64,000 nucleotides of DNA. Source: Sceloporus undulatus (taxonomy: Eukaryota; Chordata; Lepidosauria; Squamata; Phrynosomatidae). Below, piece after piece: positions 33,131 to 44,696 of the stretch. A model generated the notes under the pieces. It had not been told where the DNA came from. It did no database searches and saw only the letters and a program-made list of their open reading frames with translations. Made by a program: the position numbers and the translations under genes. Where the stretch lies: assembly GCF_019175285.1 (NCBI RefSeq), contig NC_056530.1:8890926-8954925 (forward strand). Direction: 5' to 3'. Position 1 is the first letter of the stretch; each line of letters opens with the position of its first letter.

Positions 33131-35094
33131 CTGACATCTCAGGGTCGGGATAGCCCTAAACCTGGAAACATTCAGAAGGTCAGGTCCAGCCTCTACATTG
33201 CCACACCATAGGTAAGTTTGCAAAACTTCAAAACCAGCAGGAATATGCCACCAGGCAGAGAGGAACATTGCCAACAACAGAACACCAACACGGACACGAT
33301 ATCATTTGGCAGTGATCAGATTTGCATACCAAAGCAGAGCAGAAAATGGTATTTCCACCCATGTCAAGTGATGACAACGAAATATTTGAAAATATCTATT
33401 TTAAAACGTTGAACAGATCTTTCCTCAACATGTTGGCAAAAATCTTGGTGGAAAAGAATACAGAGACATGCAATAAGAAATCTGCCCAATCAGAACTTAT
33501 ACCTGTGCAAAAATTCACCCACATGGTGGATATTTGTGCAGAAATTGGAAAAACTATTGTTTAACTGTGCCAAAAATGACTGCCCTTCTGCATTTAAAAA
33601 AACACAAACACGCAATTTGGAGTTACCAAACTTGTAAAATACTCTTTGAAAATTACAGGTCAGAGTGGGTCTAGAGCAAAGCAATGAAACACGCTGACTT
33701 CTCAAAACGTCCTAAAGGCAACAACAAATATGTTCAGAATTGTTAGTTGACACACGATTAGAACAGCCACTGCCTGACATTGTTGAGGACAGTCTTGGTG
33801 GGTGCACCATGGAGACTGTACCGGTGGATTGTGCTGCAGACCTTAGCAATTCATTGCTTGTGCTAAAAGAGGGACGTCTTTCTCAGCCTGAGGTAAGCAA
33901 GGATCATCCGCTATTTGCTGTGGAGCAGCCTTAGCCAGGGAAAAACACTACTTCGCAGCTTCTTTGCCTGTAATACAATCCCACAAATTTAAATTTGCCA
34001 AAAAGCCCTTTTTTCGTTTTAATGGACAGAAAGGGGCACTTTTATGTGCCAATCTGTATAGCTCTCCAGAAAGCACACTTACATTATTATGTTCCATGAA
34101 ACTTTCTAAGCCAGTGGCAACGCAGCTCGCTCCTCCTCCTCCAAGCCGCCAACACCAGACAGCATGGCAGCTCTAACAAGGGAAGCCCCACAAATTCAAG
34201 TGGCATAAAAGGCTTTTCTTCTCTTCTTTTTGCCAACTAGCCCTCCGCCCACCTTATAAACTCTAAACAAGTCTATAACCACAGGAGGCAGGACCTTTCT
34301 ATATCCAGAAGAGGGGGAATGTAATGGAGAGCTTCTTTTTAGCATACGCTTTTTTCACAAAGTCAACCACCTTCCTTCAATTAAAGTTAAATAGCTCCAT
34401 GTTTTCTGGCCAATTAAATCCCCCCAATTCCCCTCTTAACCAAGGCAGCCTTTAAAAAGGCATCACTAATGTGTCTGCTTGCCAATCACTATGCACGCTT
34501 TGATAGTTGGTTCAAAACCTGCCTTCCCCCAATCTATCAAACTTGCACTGAAAGCGCAAATGGGCACCATGTTCGCCAAGGACCAAAAGGAGCTCAAGGT
34601 CCCTGGCCCTTTCCAGAGATGCCACATCCTTCTGATCTTGATCAGAAAAAAGGAAAACCAACCCACTCCCATTGCCCCCCCCACACCCACACACACACAA
34701 TTTTTGGAACAAGGCCTCAAAGGACTCACCTATAGCCCACAAACACAAGCATGCAACGTGTTGGCACATTTGGAAGAATGGGAATGGTACACAATTTGAA
34801 AGGCTGCCAGAGAAAGTTGGAGAGGGCAACAAATTGCCTTGGCTAATGAATGTGCGTCTGGACAGGCACACCCCCAACACACACCACACACTTTTGGTTT
34901 AGTAGCACCAAAATGAAGAGCTGGAGGCAAAGGGAGCCGCTATGCAACACGAAAAGGATACACATGAACACACTCACAGAAGCATATAACAGAGAAGAAG
35001 GCTATACCATAAGGCCTCATTTTATTACCCCCACCTCATCTACCAAAATGTGGATGTTCATAGAATCGTTAGAGTGGAAGAACCACAAGGGCAC
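33131..35094. other. No recognised feature
   Basis: About 2 kb without a recognisable exon or repeat. Open frames of up to 125 codons overlap on both strands around 34470-34930 with no domain; several are driven by CCACACCCACACACACACAA near 34680. Confidence 0.45.
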
Positions 35095-35225
35095 TATTGA
35101 ATATTCAAATATTTATTTATTATTTATTATATTATTTATACCCCGCTCCTCAGCCCAAACGCTAATCAGAGCCAGCTTACGAATTGTAATTAGCACATTT
35201 CCCTGCCCTCAGGCTTACCAAAACT
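35095..35225 (-). mobile_element. LINE 3'-tail fragment
   Basis: TATTTATTTATTATTTATTA followed by ATACCCCGCTCCTCAGCCCA is the reversed 3' end of the ATT-tailed LINE type seen at 22545, 24586 and 35848. Confidence 0.5.
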
Positions 35226-35269
35226 AAAGAGACACAAGACACAAAAGGAGAAGGAAGGCAATGCAGAAA

Positions 35270-35686
35270 TCCAAAGCCAGCCCACCAGATGGCCATCCAG
35301 CCTCCTCTAAAGACTCCCCCAAAGGCAAGGAGACCCACTAATCCAAGAAAGGAGTGTGTTCCACTGCAAACAGCCCTCTAACTCTCAGGAGTTCCTCCCA
35401 ATGTTGAGCTGAAATCTCTTCCAGGAGCTTGCCAATCCATTGCTCCATTGGGTCCTAGTACTCTGAGCAGCAAAAAACAAGCTTGCTCCCTCCTCAATAT
35501 GACATCCCTCAACATATTTAAACAGGCTATCATATCACTTCTTCAGCCTCTCTTCCCAGGCTGAAACATCCCCAGCTCCCAAGTCGTTCCCATAGAGCAT
35601 GGTTTCCAACCCTTCACCATTTTCAGTCACCCCCTTGGATATGCCTCCACTCTCCACATCCTTTTTGAATTGTTTTGGCCAGAACT
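35270..35686 (-). mobile_element. CR1 LINE 3' fragment
   Basis: GATGGCCATCCAGCCTCC through GCAAAAAACAAGCTTGCTCC to CAGTCACCCCCTTGGATATG. Same segment as 20290-20670. It is cut by the gap. Confidence 0.8.
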
Positions 35687-35711
35687 NNNNNNNNNNNNNN
35701 NNNNNNNNNNN
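35687..35711. other. Assembly gap, 25 N
   Basis: Run of 25 N between pieces D and E; the duplicated block starts directly after it. Confidence 1.
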
Positions 35712-35847
35712 CTTGGAAAGAGTGAGTGTATTCCTTTTTGTGAAACTGTAAATGGTGTCCTTGTAGAAAACTCCCTGAACTTGTTCAAAACATTAGGAGG
35801 CTTACATAAAAATGTCCTCGCCAAGGAAGCCTGGGATGGTGGTGGGA

Positions 35848-37150
35848 CCAATAATAATAATAATAACAATAACAACAACAACAACAGTATTTATTTAAAT
35901 CCCACCTCTCCCTGTATTGGATCAAGACAGGCAACAACATACAAAAGAAAGAACAATAAAATCAATAGAAAGCCTTCCCCTGGAGAGCTTAGCATTCTTG
36001 CAGTTTTGTATGGGGAGATACAGTCTTTGGAAAAGTCTGGACCTAAGCCAAGTAGGGCTTTATAGAACATGACCAGCACTTTGAATCTGTGCCCAGAAAT
36101 GAATCGGTAACCGGTAAAGCTGTTTCAACAAGGGAGTTATGAGGGGGTATCATAAAGTTTTAATTATCACCTTTAAAAACATTTGACAGAAAGTTTGTTT
36201 CGATTTGTAGGTGTTAATTTATTTCTATGTAGTCGGTAACCAGATTTGCACATTTCCCCCAGCAATTCTTGACCCTCCAAATGCTTGATATTGTAGAAGC
36301 CTACAGCTTGCGCCTTATGAGGGGTTATCATTATAGTAATCATTACCACCTGGAAGTTATTATGGTATATTGATAAAATTTTGTCAGTGTGAGCATTGTT
36401 TCCCCTAAGTGCACGATGTTGAGAAAATCAGTGTCCCGTATTTTTTGTGGCAGGTTGTGCCAGAAGTTACTAAAGTGTAAAATCCTCGTAAGGCGCAATC
36501 TGCAAACTTCTACAATAATGGTATTTGGAGGATCAAGAGATACTGGGGGAAATATGTAAATCTGGATGGTGACTATGTCAAGATAAGTTAACAACTACAA
36601 ATGAAAAAAATATCTTTCTTTCAAATTGTATTAAAGGTGATAATAAAGGTGATAACTTTACAATAACCCCCCCCCCAATATATGCTTCCTATAACAGGCC
36701 CTAACTGCAGTATTTTGGACCCACTGAAGTTTCCGAATAGTCTCCAAAGGCAGCCCCACATAGAGTGTGTTACAGTAGCCCAAACAGGATGTAATCAAGG
36801 CATGTGTTACCATAGCCAGGTCTGATGTTTCAAGAAATGGGCACAGCTGGAGCACTAGCTTTAGCTGTGCAAATGCACTCCTGACCACGATTGAAACCTG
36901 GCCATCCAGGCTCAGAATTGTGTCCAGAAGCAGACCCAAGTTGCGTGCCAGAGATTTCAGGAAGAGTATAACCCCATCCAGCATAGGCAAAGTCCCTATT
37001 CCCTGATCTGCCTTACAACTGACCAGGAGCACTTCTGTCTTCTGTTGGTTTCTGCTGCTATCTTTTTCTGTCTTTTTTAAATAAAGAATAGATTGGTTTT
37101 GCTGCAAAACCAGCTTGTCCTCTTACCTCACTTTGAACTGGAGCCACTTT
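35848..37150 (-). mobile_element. L2-like LINE, reverse transcriptase C-terminus to 3' tail (copy 2)
   Basis: The frame at 36658-37107 (minus) reads KTEVLLVSCKADQGIGTLPM, LDGVILFLKSLARNLGLLLD, AFAQLKLVLQLCPFLETSDL and SCLGYCNTLYVGLPLETIRK. This order (NLG.LLD, YCN.LYVGLP) is the C-terminal part of reverse transcriptases of the L2 group and its relatives; the exact clade is not settled. The 3' end is the ATT tail at 35850-35886. The element is 5'-truncated. Confidence 0.78.
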
Positions 37151-37702
37151 GGTTAATTATCTGTTTTTAAAGTCTTCTGTCTATAAGATCCTGCAGAGAG
37201 CTAGTGCCTAGAAGATCTTTTTCCCCAGACCAGTAAAACCTAGTAGTACAATGCTCTTAACAGTAGTCCACACAATATGCGATATGGACTCATAGGTATG
37301 GACTGTATACTCTGGTGGCAATCTAATTGAGATCTGTGTTCAATGTACAATGCACTTTCCTTCCTGACAGATTGTCACCCGTTTCCTATTGACCTCTTGG
37401 GCAGTTGTTTCATTTTCAAGTAGCCCTAATTATCAGGACATTTATCCTCATGTTTTGTGAAATTAGCTTCCGTACAATTTCAATCCATTGGTTCTCATTC
37501 TGCCCACTGGGGAAAGAGAGAACAAATCTGTTCCACCACCTGCATAAAAGCTGTTCAAATATTTGAAGACCACTGCCATATCTTAAACTTTTATATTTCT
37601 ATCCCACTTTTTAGAGGAAGTCTCTCTTAGCACTGGATAGATCCCTTCTCTTTTGATATCAGAGTTGCAATAACACCCCTGTGAGGAGGTAACCATTTTA
37701 CC

Positions 37703-38122
37703 TGTCAGAACACAGAATCTGTTCCTTAGAAAATCAACCAGTCAGCCTTAGGATGAATAAGCAGAACTTTATTGATAGATCCAGGATCAGTGATTCAACT
37801 CCATTCAGCTTTTAAGCTGAGACTAGCCCCCAACCAAAGCCAATACATAAAAACCCCAATTCTTTCCACTCCATCCCCTGCAAAAGCACATGCAACAAAC
37901 TCCCCACCTCCCCCTTTGCTCCCCCTAGTAGCTACTCTCCCGCTCAGCTCCGTGCCTGCATTCCAAGCTTCTGAGACCAGGGTTGCAAGGTCTTTAGATA
38001 ACAGCCACCTGGCACAGCTCAGCTACTACATATCTACATCTACAACTAGCCATAGCTAAAAACACCCCAACTCCCATCATCCCCATACATACAGGAATCA
38101 TACATTTGGTATAATTCTAACA
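37703..38122 (-). mobile_element. LTR-like element, copy 2
   Basis: Second copy of 26389-26818, about 420 bp, TGTCAGAACACAG to ATTCTAACA, with AATAAAGTTCTGCTTATTC visible on the minus strand near 37760. No target duplication seen. Confidence 0.45.
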
Positions 38123-38135
38123 AGGATTCTATGAC

Positions 38136-38400
38136 CCAGTCCAGACAGGCATGATAGGGCGCATTCGGCACGTGCGAGGGGAGGCGCTTCTAGACGCCAC
38201 TCGCCACTCACCCCTTGCACGTGACAAGGGCGTCAAAATGGTGGTGCCCTGTACAGATGGGCGCTGCCATCATTACGTGATGAACGCCTAGCGTCCACAT
38301 GTCACAGCACCATTATGATGTTGCAAGTGCACCATTGGCATCATAATAGCGCCGCATTTTTGGTCCACGGGGAAGTTCCACGATCTGAAGGCTGCGGCTT
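38136..38400. mobile_element. GC-rich non-autonomous DNA element, copy 2
   Basis: Second copy of 26832-27085, starting CCAGTCCAGACAGGCATGAT. Confidence 0.5.
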
Positions 38401-38499
38401 CCCTCAGAAGACCACCTAACATTACTATTGGAATATTCCCTACCTATTAACAGGACAATGGGCAATCCATGTTTTTGAAGATTACATCTGGTAGATTGT

Positions 38500-38960
38500 T
38501 TTGGAAAGGAATTCTTTTTGCATGAGATGGTAAAGGACCATATGGTAGAGACGCCCTGCAAAATCCATTCCACCGCAATTCAATGGTTCCACTTGGAAAA
38601 TGAATTAGACATGTCCAAATGGTTCCACTTACTAACTAATTTGAGTGAATCCATGAAAAGAGTAGAGAAGGCTGAAACTCAGAGTAAAATCACGGTAGAT
38701 CTCAAAGGTCAGCACATCATCAAAGTGTCACATGAGATTGAAAAGGCAGCCACCCATTCTTGGTGGGACAGTCTGAATTGGTTCCTCTACTGGTCAGGTG
38801 TTAATGCATCTGGCCACACATCCAGTCATTATTATTCCAGGTGCACAAGTGGTGGTAGTAATGGTACTAGTAGTCCTCACCTGCTGGACATGCCGACAAT
38901 GGGCTAACTTGCACACCATGTGAATCGGTGGATTAAAAACCAACCCCTTTTCACAGCCTT
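38500..38960 (+). mobile_element. Retroviral envelope-like fossil, copy 2
   Basis: The open frame 38518-38907 includes HSWWDSLNWF after a region rich in charged heptads, followed by sequence suggestive of a membrane anchor. This resembles the end of a retroviral transmembrane subunit. It is partial and broken, with at least one break. The nearest LTR-like block (37703-38122) is in the opposite orientation, so the two need not belong together. Confidence 0.4.
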
Positions 38961-39409
38961 AATCGCTCCCATTTGCCAGCTCTTATGGCAGAGAGCGAGA
39001 TCCCCTGCTATACTTTTTCCTACTGATCTGTGTTTTACCAAGTATTGGGTTGGGGTGGGATGAATTTTAGAACAGTGTTATCACAACTTGAGGGACTCCA
39101 GCCTTGGAGTCCAGCCAGGAGTTGCCCTGGAGGAAATCAAAGGCCCATGGAAATGTACGTATTTCCCCCTTCTACAAGGTTTGAAACCTGGACTGTGATC
39201 ATTGCTCCTCCTGCTGGTGCCTCTAGGCCATGATGGCAAAATTCTCCACTCTGTCTATGAACTTGGATTAAACAATTTCTTCATGTAGGACTCTGCCTGT
39301 GGAACTCATTGCCACTAGAGCTTTTGTACTTACACTTTGCCATTTTCACCCACGAACATTGTCCACCTAGGAACTGTACCTTGAGAAAGTCTGTTTGCAG
39401 GGTGTTTTT

Positions 39410-39788
39410 TTAATTTATTATTAATTTTATTAATTAAGAAAATACACACATAACATAAAACATACAAAAATCCACAATACCTAACACTACAAAACTACAA
39501 ACATATCATAAAATAAAAAAAATATACAAAAATATTAATAATTGACTTCCTTGTACACTGCTTCTCCCCGGTTTTGTATTCCTTCTTAATCATTAAGCTC
39601 TTATTTATATATACATTTAATTGCCATTAACCTTATCTATTTTCACTACTTTCTAACCCATTATTACTTCTTAGTTACTTTCTATTTTTCCTCTTATATT
39701 TCTGTCTATCACTATTCTGAGTCTTTGAATCTTAATTACACATATTTCATATTGACATACTGTCTGGCTAAAAAAAAGAAAGAAGAAA

Positions 39789-39844
<56 letters not shown>

Positions 39845-40629
39845 GTGGAAAAAGAAAAAGAGAGAGTAGGACAGAAAGAAAAAATTAGTATCACTCTTAA
39901 CTATAATTAATGTTCACGTCTATATCACTCTTATTTATCTAGTACAAAATACATTTACTTTATATCATCCTCTGCATGTAATTTCTCCAGCTTTCCCATA
40001 TATTATAAAACTCATCCAAAGATTTATTATTCACTAAAAAAGTTAACTTATCCATTTCATATACGTCTGTCATTTTTAACTTCCATTCATCTATCGTAGG
40101 ATATTCCTTTTTCTTCCAATATTTAGCATAACTCATTCTAGCCGCTATAATAGCATATTGCAATACCTTTTGATTTTTTTCTTTCTATCTTCATATTTTC
40201 CGTCATATTCAGGAGATACATTTTGCTCTTCATCTCTTCTTTGACCCCAAATGTTTTCTTTATTTCTGAATGAATATTAGTCCAAAATGCTTTAGCTTTA
40301 ACACAATTCCACCACATATGCATGTAGTTACCCACTTCTTTCTCACATTTCCAACATATATTTTTCGTCTGTTTAAACATTTTTGCCAGCTTATACGGGG
40401 TTAAGTACCATCTATACATACTTTTATAAACGTTTTCCCTCATTTGAATATTTATTATTTGTTTAATTTTCCTCTTCCAAAGATTCTCCCATTCTTCTAA
40501 TTGGATATTTTGATTCATATCAATTGCCCATTTAACCATAAATTCTTTAATTGTCTCATCATCTAATTCAAAATTCCTGATTAATTGGTATAATCTAGAT
40601 ATTTGTTTTTTTTGGCTGTTTTATTATTA
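39410..40629 (-). mobile_element. L1 LINE, ORF2 C-terminus and 3' end
   Basis: The minus-strand frame 40138-40539 reads YKSMYRWYLTPYKLAKMF, then ICWKCEKEVGNYMHMWWNCV, the C-terminal cysteine-histidine region of L1 ORF2, followed by NNKSLDEFYNIWESW near 39990. The 3' untranslated region contains a (TA)n run at 39793-39842. It is the cleaner copy of 28066-29350. Confidence 0.9.
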
Positions 40630-40729
40630 NNNNNNNNNNNNNNNNNNNNNNNNNNNNNNNNNNNNNNNNNNNNNNNNNNNNNNNNNNNNNNNNNNNNNNN
40701 NNNNNNNNNNNNNNNNNNNNNNNNNNNNN
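40630..40729. other. Assembly gap, 100 N
   Basis: Run of 100 N between pieces E and F. The bases on both sides overlap, so there is probably no missing sequence here. Confidence 1.
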
Positions 40730-41420
40730 CTTTAACACAATTCCACCACATATGCATGTAGTTACCCACTTCTTTCTCACATTTCCAACATATATTTTTC
40801 GTCTGTTTAAACATTTTTGCCAGTTTATACGGGGTTAAGTACCATCTATACATACTTTTATAAACGTTTTCCCTCATTTGAATATTTATTATTTGTTTAA
40901 TTTTCCTCTTCCAAAGATTCTCCCATTCTTCTAATTGGATATTTTGATTCATATCAGTTGCCCATTTAACCATAAATTCTTTAATTGTCTCATCTTCTAA
41001 TTCAAAATTCCTGATTAATTGGTATAATCTAGATATTTGTTTTTTTGGCTGTTTTATTATTATCTCTATTTCCCCAGTTCCTTCACCAATTCCCATTTCT
41101 TTCTTATCTACCCGGAACCTCTCTTTAATTTGTCTATATGCAAACCAATTTACAGATAGTCCTTCCTCTACTAATTCTCCCTGTGTTTTCATTATTATCT
41201 CACCGTTTTCTATTTTAGTAATATCCCTATATGTCACCCATCTATCTTTCTTAATTTCTTCTCTTCTGAAGAACGCTTCATTAGATGAGGTCCATAACGG
41301 GAGTCTCGGGAACCACATTTTTTTATATTTTAACCAAATTTTTAACATTACTTTTCTTATCCAATGGTTATTAAAATTACTATCTTGTTTGTTTTTATTA
41401 TACCATAGGTATCCATGTAA
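40730..41420 (-). mobile_element. L1 LINE ORF2 segment, continuing upstream
   Basis: 40730-41062 repeats 40296-40629 almost exactly, then L1 ORF2 continues upstream: LWTSSNEAFFRREEIKKDRW and ENGEIIMKTQGELVEEGLSV are readable on the minus strand. One frame runs without a stop from 41348 to the gap, so this part of L1 is fairly young. Confidence 0.88.
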
Positions 41421-41520
41421 NNNNNNNNNNNNNNNNNNNNNNNNNNNNNNNNNNNNNNNNNNNNNNNNNNNNNNNNNNNNNNNNNNNNNNNNNNNNNNNN
41501 NNNNNNNNNNNNNNNNNNNN
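41421..41520. other. Assembly gap, 100 N
   Basis: Run of 100 N between pieces F and G. Confidence 1.
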
Positions 41521-42550
41521 AACCCACAAAAAACTAATTCTATACTAGTTTATACCATGCTATGCCCTCCTTCTATACCCCAGAGAATAGACCTGGTCCT
41601 GAGAAACTCAGTCATGGGCTCCTAAATTCGGTAGCAACTGCAGTCCTGGCGAAATCCTTGAGGAATCTGGGATGGGACTTCCTTAGGCTTTGAAAGTATT
41701 CTTCCAGCTCCTTCCAGAACGCAAGATGAATAATTCCTGCTGTTTAATTCAACAGCCTACTTGAAAAGGGCTTTCAGAACTGAGTGTTCCTGGGATCATT
41801 TGGTTATAATGGACCTATAAAAATGTCAATACCCAATCATTTGAAGCAACCTGAATAGTCACCTCTTAAGGTGTGTACTTGGCAGAAAACTATGATTATT
41901 TTATATACTTTCTGCAGGATGTATAACCCTCACCTCAAGACAAGTGCCATGGCTTTGAGATGCTTCCTGAGCTTCAGCTGGTTTCAAGGTGCCGTCTCTT
42001 CCTGGCAACGTTGTAAACTCAGGTGTGTCCAGATGGGAATGATCACCTATCCTCCAACATTTCACAGAAGGAAACAAGCAAAACTGGAGTGTGATCAAGA
42101 TGCCAAGATGAGGAAAAAGTGACAAGTCAGGAGAGACTGCAGCAGTTTGCATTGCCTAAGCCAACTAAGAAGGGCAATATTCTGCCCTCTCCTCTCTCTT
42201 CTTTCCACAGAATCCAAGTGTTGGAAGAGACCTTTCAAGGGTCATCCAGTCTAGCCTCATTTTGCCAGAAGGAAGACACAATCCAAGCACTCCAGACAGA
42301 TAACTATCCAGCCTCCAAAATTGAAGGTCTTGGCCCAAGAACCTTTATTTACCCCTCTGGCATAGGCACTGACACACACTGAATGCCTCCCACAGAAGGT
42401 ATGGCCTTGGAATACAAGGCAAGCTTCCATGTGCATGTGACATCTCTGTGTGAAGAAGGATGTGTCACCCAGAAACTTCCAGAATCTGGGCACTGACTAC
42501 TTTGTGGGCAGTCACTTTGTGAAAATTAAAGGATTCCAGGAGGCATATAT
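41521..42550. other. Upstream region of the repeated transcription unit
   Basis: No exon is recognised. 41915-42190 contains the interspersed repeat also found at 23020, 57215 and 62150. The 60 bases before the TATA box (GGATTCCAGGAGGCATATAT) are similar to those before the first exon in piece I. Confidence 0.5.
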
Positions 42551-42551
42551 G

Positions 42552-42560
42552 TATATAAAA
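42552..42560 (+). promoter_or_regulatory. Candidate TATA box
   Basis: TATATAAAA lies about 30 bp upstream of a short region ending in a splice donor (42628). Piece I has the related arrangement GGAGGCATAAATATGTAAAG on its minus strand near 58630. Inferred from motif and spacing only. Confidence 0.45.
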
Positions 42561-42584
42561 AGCCTGCCTTGAAACCGTTCACTG

Positions 42585-42628
42585 TCTCAACTCTGCCGTA
42601 CATCAGAAAGAACCAACAGAAACCTTTG
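42585..42628 (+). other. Candidate non-coding first exon
   Basis: The sequence GTACATCAGAAAGAACCAAC ends at TTTG|gtaagt, a strong donor. Piece I repeats the pattern on its minus strand: a GTACATCAGAAGG motif, then CTG|gtaagt, followed in both by TTTCTTTGGGCATTTATTA. Conservation of the donor and of the first intron bases suggests a real 5' exon. The start is estimated from the TATA box. Confidence 0.4.
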
Positions 42629-43382
42629 GTAAGTCTTTTGTTACATTTCTTTGGGCATTTATTACTGAAATTGGGTGAAGGTCAGTGGTGGAGCCTGCTT
42701 TAATGTCAAAGGCAGCTGGAGGAATATCAGTCACAGCAGTGAATCTTTAAAAAGCAACAGATCTAAGCAGGGTGTAAGTTTTGCATCTCATAGAATGTAT
42801 CAGGTGCTTGGTGTAATTATCTGAAGATGATAGGTGTATGTGCCTTGCTTAACGTTTGGGATCTCAAAAGGAAGAAGTACCAATGTCCCTGGCCAACCAT
42901 GCTAACTAATGGGAAATGACACAGAGCGATAGGCAGCACAGGACAGACCCCAAATTGTCCGCTCCTTTTCCCATGCCATGGCACCAGAGGCACTGCCACC
43001 CCTGGCTACTGCATGGGTTCAGTGTGGTATTGAGTGTGATACCACCCACCATCCAGTCTTCCCAGGAGGGCCTTTCACTGGTATCTGCTGGGTTCCTTGC
43101 CAGGAGAAATAGTGGATGTACTCTGGGGTTCAGGTAGTTTAAAGGAGTTGCCTCAAGTGCGTAATAATCTCCCCGAAAACAGGTCCAAGCACCAGACTTT
43201 GAGGGATAACTCCTTTAAAGTCTGTTCTAAGACCTGAAGAGTCTTTGACATGGGATTCTCCACTCTTGAGATACAATGGGTGCCTCCTTCTTGTTTCTGC
43301 CTGATTTTAACCAAATATTGTGCTGAAGGCCTCAGAAGAAGAAACCTCAGGGACAGTATTTCTGTGTTCATCTCTTCCTCAG

Positions 43383-43465
43383 CTCAAGAGAGAGAACTCA
43401 ATATGGACAGCAGCATTGCCATGGATTTGATGAGGCTCACCTCCCCACTGTTTGGCATACCAATG
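43383..43465 (+). CDS. Candidate first coding exon of an unnamed local gene family
   Basis: An 83-nt segment lies between acceptor tcctcag and donor gtaaga. Its ATG at 43403 opens 21 codons, MDSSIAMDLMRLTSPLFGIP plus M, ending in phase 0. A homologue of exactly the same length with its own splice sites is on the minus strand at 55554-55636, reading MDNSIAVDLLRLTYPLMNIQ plus V; about two thirds of the residues agree. A shorter relative is at 47081-47142. The first exon may be 42585-42628. I do not recognise the protein. The peptide has no clear signal sequence. No downstream exon could be assigned. Confidence 0.4.
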
Positions 43466-43559
43466 GTAAGAGAACAGCTCTTGCTTTACAATGCTCTCTG
43501 GGGATGTGTCAGGATTATTCCTTGATACATATTTTAATGTGATTTTAATGTGACAATGC

Positions 43560-44470
43560 CTTCTTGATTTTGAGGTGAGCGTGAAAAATCCATCTAGATC
43601 TGTCTTCTGCTCTTACTTTGTGTATACTTGTTCATCGTGAGTAATGATCATTCGAAGAGACACAGATGGGTCTCATTTCCATCTGAGAAATACCTCAACG
43701 GCGTGTACTGACCATTTTTCTCTTTCTTTCTTTCCTTCCTTGCTTGCTTTTCTTCTCCAACGTGGCATCGAAAGGAGGTTCTTGCCGCCAACCCCATCCT
43801 TTATCAAATAAATATAGACGAGGATGAAGAAGTTGATTTCGAGAATTTTCTTCTTCTTGTTGAAATCTCCATACTTGGGGTTGGGCACATCCAGCAACCG
43901 TTAGCCCAGATATGAAGACCTGATCCATAGATCAACCCACATCTCCCAGACTTACAACACTCTCTTTGGCTGATGCAACTACTGTATAAGATAATAACAA
44001 TTTGAGGAAGAAGCCTTGGAAAAGTTGTCAAGTGTCTTTCTTTATTATTAGTTAGACTTCTACCTTTCGTCCATTGAGCTCAAAGGGGCATCCATGGTTC
44101 CTTCCCTTCAGCCTGATCCTATCCTCTGCTTCCTCTCCTCCTTCTCTTGTTCTTTTTCTTCCTCCTCCTCCTCCTCCTCTCTCCCTTTCTTTCTCTTCTT
44201 CCACATCCTTCCTCCTTCCTTCACCTCCTCCTCTTCTTTTTGTAAGGTTTTCTTGGCTGTTCTGGAGGGTTGTGGAAAGCAAACCAATACATTACTTGGC
44301 CATTACTTGGGGGAGGGTTGCTTTGACCTGTTGTGGCAAGAGAAATTGCTGGAAAAAGCAGCATCCCCCATTTGGGGGCTATGGAGAAGGTTAAAGGAGG
44401 AAAGCACTATAGACCAAGAGGGAAACTGCTGGAGAGCAGGGTCCAAAAGGATGTGCTGAAGGTCATGGAT
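43560..44470 (-). other. Lys/Arg-rich repeated module, copy 1
   Basis: The minus strand here is homologous to 60790-61533 (plus) and in part to 54690-55100 (plus). Shared pieces include CAGCCAAAGAGAGTGTTGT, a segment reading MPRWRRKASKEG, and GGTCAGTACACGCC. The frame 43673-43897 reads KKKKILEINFFILVYIYLIK then KNLLSMPRWRRKASKEGKKE. Frames differ between copies, so the coding status is doubtful. A pyrimidine-rich tract at 44150-44245 interrupts this copy. Function unknown. Confidence 0.45.
44150..44245 (+). repeat. Pyrimidine-rich (CCT)n-like tract
   Basis: Almost only C and T on the plus strand, including CTTCCTCCTCCTCCTCCTCC. It creates spurious serine/proline frames on plus and glutamate/arginine frames on minus. 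Confidence 0.8.
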
Positions 44471-44489
44471 CCAAATACGGAGACATGTA

Positions 44490-44695
44490 AGTGAGGGCTG
44501 CAGTAAGAGCTGTTCAACAGTGGAACACATTCCCTCGGAGTGTAATGGAGTCTCCTTCCTAGGAGGTCTTTAAGCAAAGGCTGGAGGGCCATCTGTCAAT
44601 GGGATGCTTTGATTGAGAGTTCCTGCATGGCAGAATGGGGTTGGACTGGATGGCCCTTGAGGTCTCTTCCAACTCTATGATTCTATGAAATAGAA
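44490..44695 (+). mobile_element. CR1 LINE 3' end
   Basis: GCTGTTCAACAGTGGAACAC, GGATGGCCCTTGAGGTCTCT and TTCCAACTCTATGATTCTAT are the standard CR1 3' end. It is 5'-truncated. Confidence 0.85.
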
Positions 44696-44696
44696 C

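Larger units (their letters stand above)
35712..41420. repeat. 5.1-kb duplicated block, copy 2
   Basis: Second copy of 24455-29583. It is longer because it contains a 100-N gap and a repeated L1 stretch (40296-40629 again at 40730-41062). Its reading frames are longer than those of copy 1, so this is the better-polished version. Confidence 0.85.

Noticed and set aside
34466-34930. Several overlapping frames of 76-125 codons
   Set aside because: They overlap on both strands, have no domain, no splice context and no homologue in the window.
24455-41420. Recent tandem segmental duplication of 5 kb
   Set aside because: Single-base indels dominate and the second copy starts at a 25-N gap, which fits redundant assembly better.
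42045-42190. Conserved upstream regulatory element of the repeated units
   Set aside because: The same sequence also occurs at 23020-23250 in piece D with no unit nearby, so it is an interspersed repeat.
44074-44459. Two long plus-strand open frames rich in Ser, Pro and Phe
   Set aside because: They arise from the pyrimidine-rich tract at 44150-44245 and are not kept in the homologous copy at 60790-61140.
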